From: an uncultured Oscillospiraceae bacterium
GTDB taxonomy: Bacteria; Bacillota; Clostridia; Oscillospirales; Oscillospiraceae
Direction: 5' to 3'
Assembly: GCA_944385455.1 (NCBI GenBank)
Contig: CALWXI010000063.1
Span: 1 to 7,836 of the forward strand
Length of the DNA: 7,836 bases
The stretch's first letter is position 1. Every line of letters begins with the position of its first letter. Positions 1 to 4,984 of this stretch are shown here, one piece after another. The notes below the pieces were generated by a model, which saw only the letters and a list, made by a program, of their open reading frames with translations, was not told where the DNA came from and did not search any database. The translations under genes were made by a program, and so were the position numbers.

Positions 1-1277
1 CAGTCCGGCCCGGCGGCGCGGGTGATCTCCGCCGCTGACGCCGCTGCGGCGTCGGTGAGGAAGGCGATCACCGCTTCCCGGGGGCTGGGGGGAGCCGCCT
101 GGGCGGGCCGCAGAGGCAGCGTCAGCATGGTGCGGTCCGGGCCGAAGCTCTCCACGATCTCCGGAGCCTGCCAGCCCTGGGCCTGCCAGACTGCCCGAAT
201 GCCGGAAAGACCGCCGCCGGCGGCGCCGATGAGGCGGAACAGACGAATCAGCGCGGCGTTCCGGGGATCCGACACGCCGCCGGCCAGCACCTCCCGGGGG
301 TCCACCCGGAAAGCGCCGGGATTGGCGATGCGGATCTGATTGGGCAGCTTCTGGATCACCAGGCCCCGGCGGTCGTAGTAGTCCGCGTGGGTCAGGGCGT
401 TCACCAGGGCCTCCCGCACCGCCCGACGCACCGGGGCCTCCTCTCCGCCGGGGAGATCCCGGACGATACGGCCGTAGGCCCGGAAGTAGAAGGTGAGGAG
501 GTTGGCGTTCCAGTCTCCGGAGCCGGACAGGAGCCGCACGCCGCCCGGGACGCCGGATTCCTGATAGTCCAGGGAATACCCGGGAAATTCCCGCTGGATC
601 TCCTCTTCCCGGCCCAGCAGCAGAAGGCCCGCCGCGGTGGGGTGCAGCTGTCCCCGGCTGTCCCGGGCCATGGCTCCGGCACGGTGGAGGAAGGCGGAAT
701 TGTCCAGCACTTCCGGCTCCCCGCTCCCATGGCGCCGCCGGGCCAGCTGGCGGTACTGTTCCACGCTCTCAGGGTAAAAGGCCGCTTCCGTCAGCCGGGG
801 CAGCAGCCGGGTGTCCAGGGTGAGATCCGTCTGGTCCCGGAGCATGCTTCGCACCTCCTCGGCGGTACAGCGGTAATCTCCCTCGCCGCTGCGGCGGTAG
901 GTGCCGGAGAAAAGATCATGGCCGATGAATACCGGCCGGTCGTGACGGTCCGCCCGGGGCACCTGGATGGCCACGATGCGGTTGCCGCCGCTTTCCACCA
1001 CCTGCACGTCCTGATGGCTGAGAATGTTGACGCTGACGGTGCCCGGGGCGCTGAGGGTGTTCCAGAAGTCCGCGGCCAGCTGATCGGGGTCCGGCAGGGG
1101 AACGGAGGTAAAGGCCTTGTCCGGCCCTTCCACCACGCCCAGCAGAATGATGCCGCCGAAGGTGTTGGCGAAGGCGGAGTAGGTCTCCCAGATGCTGCGG
1201 GGCAGTCCGCCCTGGGCCCGCTTGGCCTCCAGCCGGTTGTTTTCCCGGTATTTTCCCAGGTGGTCCCAGTCCAGCAT
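1..1277 (-). CDS. Schlafen AlbA_2 / RecG-like ATP-binding regulator, 3' end cut by window edge
   Basis: The reading frame is open from the ATG at 1277 to the left edge, giving 425 residues and no stop. Residues about 13-50 carry the AlbA_2 signature: LEAKRAQGGLP, then WETYSAFANTFGG and IILLGV. This domain is associated with nucleic-acid binding in the Schlafen/divergent-AAA_4 group. Residues 287-300 (VREALVNALTHADY), 313-323 (NQIRIANPGAF) and 333-360 (GGVSDPRNAALIRLF, ending in a Gly-rich loop) match the C-terminal GHKL-like ATPase module (HATPase_c_4) of the same proteins. The last visible residues (about 398-425, PREAVIAFL and EITRAAG) look like the start of a winged helix. The start is set by AGGAGG 8 nt upstream. 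Such proteins are often annotated 'ATP-dependent DNA helicase RecG-related' or 'transcriptional regulator', but no helicase motif is visible here. The family assignment is firm; the biological role is unknown. Confidence 0.9.
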   Translation of the reverse strand, partial: MLDWDHLGKYRENNRLEAKRAQGGLPRSIWETYSAFANTFGGIILLGVVEGPDKAFTSVPLPDPDQLAADFWNTLSAPGTVSVNILSHQDVQVVESGGNRIVAIQVPRADRHDRPVFIGHDLFSGTYRRSGEGDYRCTAEEVRSMLRDQTDLTLDTRLLPRLTEAAFYPESVEQYRQLARRRHGSGEPEVLDNSAFLHRAGAMARDSRGQLHPTAAGLLLLGREEEIQREFPGYSLDYQESGVPGGVRLLSGSGDWNANLLTFYFRAYGRIVRDLPGGEEAPVRRAVREALVNALTHADYYDRRGLVIQKLPNQIRIANPGAFRVDPREVLAGGVSDPRNAALIRLFRLIGAAGGGLSGIRAVWQAQGWQAPEIVESFGPDRTMLTLPLRPAQAAPPSPREAVIAFLTDAAAASAAEITRAAGPD

Positions 1278-1309
1278 GTCTGCCGCCTCCTCAAGCTTGA
1301 GATACGATC

Positions 1310-1338
1310 AGTATATCATGTTTCCGGCGGGAAGAGAA
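1310..1338 (-). promoter_or_regulatory. Extended -10 promoter for the AlbA_2 gene
   Basis: On the minus strand, TGATATACT (1318-1310) gives a -10 TATACT with the extended TGn element. The hexamer 17 bp upstream (1338-1333, TTCTCT) is a poor -35, as is common for extended -10 promoters. The predicted transcript starts near 1303, leaving about 25 nt before the ATG at 1277. It lies downstream of the terminator at 1346-1380, so the gene has its own start of transcription. Confidence 0.5.
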
Positions 1339-1345
1339 GGGCGCA

Positions 1346-1380
1346 GAAAAGGTCCCGCCGGCGTACTGCCGGCGGGACCT
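1346..1380 (-). terminator. Rho-independent terminator of the small-peptide operon
   Basis: Positions 1350-1362 (AGGTCCCGCCGGC) and 1368-1380 are perfect 13-bp inverted repeats with a 5-nt loop. On the minus strand the stem runs directly into TTTTCTG. It sits 43 nt past the stop of the last 23-codon ORF and before the promoter of the next gene, so it closes the peptide transcription unit. There is no T-tract in the plus direction. Confidence 0.85.
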
Positions 1381-1423
1381 GGGATCCGGTTGCTGCAAAG
1401 AATCAGGCGTACGGCCTCTCCGG

Positions 1424-1495
1424 TCACCGATGACCGCCGAAGCGGAGGAAATTCCGGATGACGCCTGCGAACGCGGAAGCGGAAAGCTCCTTCAT
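1424..1495 (-). CDS. 23-aa peptide, third copy of the tandem family (peptide C)
   Basis: This ORF has ATG at 1495 and TGA at 1426-1424. GGAGG lies 7 nt before the ATG, and the gap to the stop of peptide B is only 14 nt. The product begins MKEL and ends VIRNFLRFGGHR. Family positions L4, F9, V12, I13, R14, N15, R18, F19, G20, G21 and R23 are all kept. Changes from A and B in this tail are conservative (Y16 to F, V17 to L) or synonymous, except V22 to H, which supports a translated product. Hydrophobic residues at 4, 9, 12, 13, 16 and 17 would lie on one face of a helix with Arg at 14, 18 and 23. There is no Cys, no signal peptide and no transmembrane-length hydrophobic run. The function is not recognised. 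A membrane-active or protein-binding helix is possible but is inference. Confidence 0.72.
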   Translation of the reverse strand: MKELSASAFAGVIRNFLRFGGHR

Positions 1496-1509
1496 TCTGC
1501 CGCCTCCGT

Positions 1510-1581
1510 TCAACGGACGCCGCCGAAGCGGACGTAGTTGCGGATGACGTAGGCAAACACGGTGTTGTTCAGGTTCTTCAT
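1510..1581 (-). CDS. 23-aa peptide, second copy of the tandem family (peptide B)
   Basis: This ORF has ATG at 1581 and TGA at 1512-1510. It is preceded by AAAGGAG 9 nt before the start and follows the stop of peptide A by 21 nt. The product begins MKNLNNTVFAY and ends VIRNYVRFGGVR. Its last 12 codons encode exactly the same residues as peptide A, and the DNA differs only at two synonymous third positions (Tyr16 and Arg23 codons). The N-terminal half is more variable (NN for HE at 5-6, AY for EN at 10-11). The predicted net charge is about +4. It has no Cys and no export signal. The product is not recognised; its reality rests on the ribosome site, the identical length of the three copies and the codon-level conservation. 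Confidence 0.78.
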   Translation of the reverse strand: MKNLNNTVFAYVIRNYVRFGGVR

Positions 1582-1602
1582 GATTGCGCGCTCCTTTCCT
1601 CG

Positions 1603-1674
1603 TTAGCGGACGCCGCCGAAGCGGACATAGTTGCGGATGACATTCTCAAACACAGTTTCATGCAGGTTTTTCAT
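1603..1674 (-). CDS. 23-aa peptide, first copy of the tandem family (peptide A)
   Basis: This ORF has ATG at 1674 and TAA at 1605-1603. The same frame stays open upstream to 1941. However, AAAGGAG lies 8 nt before the ATG at 1674, and family length (23 residues in all three copies) fixes this start. An in-frame ATG at 1692 overlaps the ribosome site and is unlikely. The product begins MKNLHETVFEN and ends VIRNYVRFGGVR. Hydrophobic residues at 4, 8, 9, 12, 13, 16 and 17 follow a regular amphipathic-helix spacing, with Arg at 14, 18 and 23. An 83-nt gap containing a hairpin separates it from the 45-residue ORF upstream. The function is unknown. The GG at 20-21 is too near the C-terminus to be an obvious double-glycine leader site. 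Confidence 0.78.
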   Translation of the reverse strand: MKNLHETVFENVIRNYVRFGGVR

Positions 1675-1695
1675 GGAAAAAACTCCTTTCATATG

Positions 1696-1719
1696 GCGGC
1701 CGGCCTTTGAGGCGGCCGC
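1696..1719 (-). other. Intercistronic hairpin between the 45-aa ORF and peptide A
   Basis: GCGGCCGGCCT (1696-1706) pairs with AGGCGGCCGC (1710-1719), apart from one bulged G, around a 3-nt loop. It lies 22 nt before the start of peptide A. It has no immediate T-tract in either direction, so it is not a standard terminator. It could protect or process the mRNA and so uncouple the level of the 45-aa ORF from the 23-aa ORFs; that role is inference. Confidence 0.45.
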
Positions 1720-1757
1720 GGACGACGGGCGGCTGAGGGCGGGCACAGGACCGGCGC

Positions 1758-1895
1758 TCACAGCAGCGTGCCCAGTTTCAAACGGTTCCGGATCCGGCAA
1801 CCCATGCTGGCCAGGGCTGCGCTGGCGTAGCTTGCGTAAGGGGAGCAGGAATGCTTCTTCTCGTATACCAGGCGATTGGGGATCCAGTCCATCAT
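1758..1895 (-). CDS. 45-aa peptide sharing the C-terminal tail of the 23-aa family (peptide D)
   Basis: This ORF has ATG at 1895 and TGA at 1760-1758. AAGGAG lies 9 nt upstream; a second ATG follows directly but is less well spaced. It is the first gene after the promoter at 1975-2003. The product begins MMDWIPNRLVYEKK, has Cys at 17 and 33 and an Ala/Ser/Tyr-rich middle (about 18-32), and ends CRIRNRLKLGTLL. Aligned from the C-terminus without gaps, this tail matches the 23-aa peptides: I35-R36-N37 equals IRN, then hydrophobic 39, basic 40, hydrophobic 41 and Gly42. It therefore looks like a longer, Cys-containing relative. No signal peptide or transmembrane helix is evident. The two Cys could form a disulfide or be modified; no maturation enzyme is visible nearby. 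Function unknown. Confidence 0.65.
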   Translation of the reverse strand: MMDWIPNRLVYEKKHSCSPYASYASAALASMGCRIRNRLKLGTLL

Positions 1896-1938
1896 GTGTA
1901 ACCACTCCTTCTTGATCGGGATCCTCTGTTGAGGTCTT

Positions 1939-1969
1939 CACGGAGGAGGAGGCCGTTCCCCCTTCCGTG
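1939..1969 (-). promoter_or_regulatory. Leader hairpin at the 5' end of the peptide mRNA
   Basis: CACGGA (1939-1944) pairs with TCCGTG (1964-1969), and inner GGGGG can pair with CCTCC. The hairpin starts within a few bases of the predicted transcription start (about 1968). A small CCTC-AACA-GAGG hairpin lies at 1924-1935. Together they fill most of the roughly 70-nt leader before peptide D. An mRNA-stabilising or regulatory role is inference. Confidence 0.35.
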
Positions 1970-1974
1970 CCTTT

Positions 1975-2003
1975 ATCATAGGGCAGGGGAGGCGGAAAGT
2001 CAA
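1975..2003 (-). promoter_or_regulatory. Near-consensus sigma-A promoter of the peptide operon
   Basis: On the minus strand, TTGACT (2003-1998), a 17-bp spacer and TATGAT (1980-1975) match 5 of 6 bases at each hexamer. AT-rich sequence lies upstream (2004-2040). It lies between the terminator at 2067-2113 and peptide D, so it should drive D, A, B and C to the terminator at 1350-1380. Confidence 0.8.
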
Positions 2004-2066
2004 AACGTTAAAACCGATGGGGCGCATTGCCAAAATTAATGAACGAATGCGGTGCAAAAAGTACGG

Positions 2067-2113
2067 AAAAACCGCTCGTATGATCGCGTAAACGAATACA
2101 TACGAGCGGTTTT
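2067..2113 (-). terminator. Terminator of the lipid kinase-Nudix operon
   Basis: AAAACCGCTCGTATG (2068-2082) and its exact reverse complement (2099-2113) form a perfect 15-bp stem with a 16-nt loop. On the minus strand the stem ends in TTTTT. It begins 10 nt after the Nudix stop codon and isolates that operon from the peptide promoter downstream. The A/T ends of the stem could also let it act weakly in the plus direction. The loop is large for a typical terminator. Confidence 0.75.
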
Positions 2114-2123
2114 GTGCGTTTTG

Positions 2124-2738
2124 TCAAACGTCCTCCCGGGTCAGGGAACGGACGATGCGGGCGGTCATGCCCCAGATTGCGCGGTTCTCCCAGTGCCACA
2201 CCGGTATCTCGATCCGGCCCCGCGCCCAGGGGTAAGCGGGGGTGATGCCCACGGAGGCATAAGGGAAATCCTCCGGCACCTGGGGGATGAGATCGTAGCT
2301 GTATACCTGCGGCGGCGTTTGGCGGAAAAAGTCCAAAGGGGCGGTGAAGGTGTCCGCCACCTCCGCCGGAGAGGGGCGCAGGCAGGCCATGCCCGCCGCC
2401 GATACCAGGCCCAGCACCGGGCGGAGCAGAAAGCCCCGCTGGCTGCAGAGAAAGTCCGGCCGGCCCAGCAGGGTGACGCTGGATGGGGGGATGGACAGCT
2501 CCTCCTCCGTCTCCCGAAGGGCGCAGGCGGCGTCGTTTTCCCCCGCTTCCATCCGGCCGCCGGGGAAACACACCTCGCCACCCTGGCGGACCTGCGCCGC
2601 CCGGACCTCGAAAAGCAGATGCAGACCGTCGGGGCGCTCCACCAGGGGGCAGAGGACGGCATAGCTGGCCGATGCCCCAAGAAGGCCCGGATCCCGGTTG
2701 CGGAAGCGGCTTTGCAGCCGCTGCAGCGTTTCGTTCAC
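2124..2738 (-). CDS. Nudix hydrolase, CoA-pyrophosphatase-like
   Basis: The 204-residue product carries a Nudix box at 61-83: G61, E67, R75, E76, E79 and E80 are present, the Mg-binding set for hydrolysis of X-linked nucleoside diphosphates. The usual second Gly of the box is Ser82. Just upstream, residues 41-61 (LLFEVRAAQVRQ, then FPGG) follow the extra motif of CoA diphosphatases (LL-x-R-x-G-x-FPGG pattern), so cleavage of CoA or a CoA derivative is the best guess; ADP-ribose or another nucleotide is possible. The start is GTG at 2738, with TGGAGG 7 nt upstream. The GTG overlaps the TGA of the lipid kinase by 4 nt (GTGA), so the two are translationally coupled. Likely cytosolic. Confidence 0.88.
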   Translation of the reverse strand: MNETLQRLQSRFRNRDPGLLGASASYAVLCPLVERPDGLHLLFEVRAAQVRQGGEVCFPGGRMEAGENDAACALRETEEELSIPPSSVTLLGRPDFLCSQRGFLLRPVLGLVSAAGMACLRPSPAEVADTFTAPLDFFRQTPPQVYSYDLIPQVPEDFPYASVGITPAYPWARGRIEIPVWHWENRAIWGMTARIVRSLTREDV

Positions 2739-3622
2739 AGCAGCACCTCCAGAGCCTGATGACAGTTGACGATGTCCACCACCGGGGAACTGGGGGCGTA
2801 TTCTCCGTCCAGAGACCAGGCGGGGGCGGACTCCGTCTCCAGATGGACGGAAGAGACATGGCGGAAGATCAGCCCTTCCCGGTCATAGCGCTGCTCCAGC
2901 AGGCCCATTACCAGATTCTGCAGGTCCGCCGGCGTTTTGGGGCTGGGGATCAGCAGCAGCTCGAACTTCCCGTCATCCAGCACCACCCGCTGGGGGTCCA
3001 GCCGCATAAGGCCGCCGATGGAGGTGGAGTTGCACACGGCGCCGAAGAGGTATTCCCCGTCCAGGTTTTCTCCGTCGGCGGTGATGCGGACCTGATAGGG
3101 ACGCAGGGAGTTGAGATCCTTCATCCCCTCCAGGATATAGGCAAAGTGGCCCAGGGCGTTCTTGGCGGCCTGGGGGGCGGTATAGGAGGTCCGGGTGAAA
3201 GCGCCGAAGGTGGCCACATACATGAAGTGATGCCGGTTCCAAAGGCCCACGTCCAGCCGCCGGGGGCGGCAGCTGAGCATACGGCGGGCCGCCTCGGCCG
3301 GATCGGCGGGAATCTGGAGGCTGGCGGCAAAATCGTTGGTGCTGCCCTGGGCCAGATAGCCCAGCAGCGGCGGATGCTCCAGCTGCATCAGGCCGCAGGC
3401 CACCTCGTTGAGGGTGCCGTCCCCGCCCACCGCCACCACCACGTCATAGTCGCCGCCGTATTTGGCGGCGTGGACCATGGCGTCCCGGGGCGCGGACGTC
3501 TTGTGCAGGGAGAGCAGATACCCGCCCTCGGAGAAAACGGCCGCCGCATCCAGCAGCGGCCCCGTGGGCTTGCTGCGCCCGGCCCGGGGATTGATGATCA
3601 TCAAAAGTGTTTTCCGATCCAT
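2735..3622 (-). CDS. YegS/DgkB/BmrU-family lipid kinase (diacylglycerol kinase-like)
   Basis: The 295-residue protein has the full set of family landmarks. These are IINPRAGR at 9-16 (phosphate-side loop), VAVGGDGTLNEV at 63-74 (the GGDGT nucleotide-binding motif), GSTNDFA at 93-99, and SLDGE at 270-274 in the C-terminal beta-sandwich. Length is typical for this group. Members phosphorylate diacylglycerol or related lipids with ATP at the membrane surface, feeding phosphatidate back into phospholipid synthesis; the exact lipid cannot be read from sequence. ATG at 3622 has GGGAGG 9 nt upstream. It is first in a two-gene operon with the Nudix enzyme and is driven by the promoter at 3676-3704. 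Cytosolic, peripheral membrane (inference). Confidence 0.93.
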   Translation of the reverse strand: MDRKTLLMIINPRAGRSKPTGPLLDAAAVFSEGGYLLSLHKTSAPRDAMVHAAKYGGDYDVVVAVGGDGTLNEVACGLMQLEHPPLLGYLAQGSTNDFAASLQIPADPAEAARRMLSCRPRRLDVGLWNRHHFMYVATFGAFTRTSYTAPQAAKNALGHFAYILEGMKDLNSLRPYQVRITADGENLDGEYLFGAVCNSTSIGGLMRLDPQRVVLDDGKFELLLIPSPKTPADLQNLVMGLLEQRYDREGLIFRHVSSVHLETESAPAWSLDGEYAPSSPVVDIVNCHQALEVLL

Positions 3623-3675
3623 GAAACCTGACCTCCCAACCGGAAAAACCGTTTAATAAATGAAGTGTAAAAGTC

Positions 3676-3704
3676 AGTATAGCATGGGAAACTGAGGATT
3701 GCAA
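3676..3704 (-). promoter_or_regulatory. Promoter of the lipid kinase-Nudix operon (shares its -35 with the divergent promoter)
   Basis: On the minus strand, TTGCAA (3704-3699), a 17-bp spacer and TATACT (3681-3676) are present, with an extended TGC directly before the -10. Transcription should start near 3669, about 46 nt before the ATG. The -35 is palindromic and serves the plus-strand promoter too. Confidence 0.75.
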
Positions 3705-3727
3705 TTCCCCATGACGGCGTGTAAAAT
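3699..3727 (+). promoter_or_regulatory. Promoter of the AI-2E-family gene (shares its -35 with the divergent promoter)
   Basis: TTGCAA (3699-3704), a 17-bp spacer and TAAAAT (3722-3727). Transcription should start near 3734, just before the ribosome site GGGAGGG (3739-3745). The same six bases form the -35 of the minus-strand lipid kinase promoter, so the two promoters should compete for polymerase. Confidence 0.7.
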
Positions 3728-3752
3728 GTTTTCGAAAAGGGAGGGCGGAGCC

Positions 3753-4937
3753 ATGGTGCAAAACCGTTACATCAAGCTGGGACTGACGCTTTTTTGCGTG
3801 GTGGGTGCCATCACGCTTTTTTATAACGCACCCCTTTACGGGCAGTTTCTCACCGCGCTGCGCCCGGTGCTCTACGGCGCTTTGATGGCCTATCTGCTGG
3901 CTCCCATGGTGAACTATTTCGAGCGGGGGATGCTGGCCCTGCGCCGGAAGGCGCCGTCTCGGAGGGGGCTGGCCATGCGGGCGGTGAGCATCCTGCTGGC
4001 CTGGACCGTCATCGGGCTGCTGTTCTACCTGCTGGCCTCCGTGCTGATGCCGGAGCTCTACAAGAGCGTCCAGCAGCTCATTTCCAACGCCGAAACGTAT
4101 TACCGCACCATCAGCGGCTGGGTGGAGGACCTGCTGGAGAGCAATCCCACCCTGGAGCAGTGGGTGGCGCAGCAGATAGACGGCATCTACGAGGAGCTGA
4201 GCAACTGGGTGACCCGGGAGCTGCTGCCCCAGGCCCAGCAGCTGATGGTGGCGGTTTCCGGGGGACTCATGACCATGGTGACCTTCCTGGGAGATCTGCT
4301 GGTGGGCGTCATCGTGTCGGTGTATCTTCTGGCCACCAAGGAACGCTGCGCCGCCTATGCCCGCAAGGTGGTCTACGGTTTGGCGCCCCAGGAGAACGTC
4401 CCCTGGGTGCTGCGGGGCGCGGCCAAGGCGGACGCCATTTTTTCCGGCTTTGTTCGGGGAAAGCTTCTGGATTCCCTCATCATCGGTATTTTATGCTTTA
4501 TCGGCTGCAGTATCCTGAATTTCCCCTACACGCCCCTGGTGTCCGTCATTGTGGGCGTCACCAATGTGATCCCATTCTTCGGCCCCTTTCTGGGAGCCAT
4601 CCCCAGCACCTTCCTGATCCTTCTGGTTTCGCCGCTGAAGGCGCTGTATTTCGTGCTCTTCGTTCTGGCGCTCCAGCAGCTGGACGGCAATGTCATCGGT
4701 CCCAAGATCCTGGGAGACAAGACGGGCCTTTCCAGTCTGTGGGTCATCATCGCCATCCTGGTGGGCGGCAGCTTCTTCGGTATCCCGGGGATGTTCTTCG
4801 GTGTGCCGGTGTGCGCGTGTTTCTACAGCGCGGTGAATTTCCTGGTGGAAAGCCGGCTGCGCCGCAAGGGACTGCCGGTGGAAAACGAGGCCTACGAACG
4901 GCCGGACCATCCGCCCAGGCCCGGGAAAGGCGCCTGA
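3753..4937 (+). CDS. AI-2E family transporter (UPF0118-type membrane protein)
   Basis: The 394-residue protein has an N-terminal pair of hydrophobic helices (about 8-25 and 33-52), a third at about 76-99, and a hydrophilic, partly helical stretch (100-165). C-terminal membrane segments follow (about 168-195, 238-257, 260-291, 296-310, 328-363). Family landmarks are RGKLLDSLIIGIL (235-247), NVIPFFGPFLGAIP (271-284) and QQLDGNVIGPKILGDKTGL (308-326). Members are polytopic inner-membrane proteins linked in some species to AI-2 export or to Na+/H+ exchange; the substrate here is unknown. The start is ATG at 3753, with GGGAGGG 7-8 nt upstream. An in-frame ATG at 3699 lies inside the promoter and is rejected. 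Monocistronic or read through into the ABC operon: no terminator is visible after the stop. Confidence 0.93.
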   Translation: MVQNRYIKLGLTLFCVVGAITLFYNAPLYGQFLTALRPVLYGALMAYLLAPMVNYFERGMLALRRKAPSRRGLAMRAVSILLAWTVIGLLFYLLASVLMPELYKSVQQLISNAETYYRTISGWVEDLLESNPTLEQWVAQQIDGIYEELSNWVTRELLPQAQQLMVAVSGGLMTMVTFLGDLLVGVIVSVYLLATKERCAAYARKVVYGLAPQENVPWVLRGAAKADAIFSGFVRGKLLDSLIIGILCFIGCSILNFPYTPLVSVIVGVTNVIPFFGPFLGAIPSTFLILLVSPLKALYFVLFVLALQQLDGNVIGPKILGDKTGLSSLWVIIAILVGGSFFGIPGMFFGVPVCACFYSAVNFLVESRLRRKGLPVENEAYERPDHPPRPGKGA

Positions 4938-4954
4938 AAAACTGGAAAAACATC

Positions 4955-4983
4955 TTGCAATCAGCGGGCGAATTGTGTACAAT
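4955..4983 (+). promoter_or_regulatory. Promoter of the ABC importer operon
   Basis: TTGCAA (4955-4960), a 17-bp spacer and TACAAT (4978-4983; 5 of 6 consensus) lie 17 nt after the stop of the AI-2E-family gene. The predicted start near 4990 gives an unusually long leader of about 165 nt before the binding-protein gene. Confidence 0.75.
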
Positions 4984-4984
4984 A

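Larger units (their letters stand above)
1424..1674 (-). repeat. Three tandem diverged copies of a 72-bp peptide gene
   Basis: Three 72-bp ORFs lie head to tail, each with its own ribosome binding site. The 3' halves are best conserved: copies A and B differ by two synonymous bases over the last 12 codons, while C is more diverged. The spacers (21 and 14 nt) are not conserved except for the ribosome sites. This points to gene duplication followed by selection on the peptide rather than to a simple DNA repeat. Confidence 0.75.

Noticed and set aside
387..1433. A 348-codon plus-strand open frame, and minus-strand frames at 401-730 and 791-1294.
   Set aside because: They overlap the AlbA_2 gene in other frames, give Gly/Pro/Arg-rich products without domains, and the real frame has a clear family match over 425 residues.
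1424..1674. CRISPR-like or simple tandem repeat.
   Set aside because: The repeat unit is a coding ORF of fixed length with protein-level conservation, and the spacers contain ribosome sites rather than unique spacers.
1603..1941. A 112-codon version of peptide A starting at 1941.
   Set aside because: It overlaps peptide D and its ribosome site in another frame, its upstream part has no features, and the ribosome site and the sister copies place the start at 1674.
2483..3631. A 382-codon plus-strand open frame, plus 2052-2759.
   Set aside because: These are antisense to the Nudix and lipid kinase genes, both well supported by catalytic motifs.
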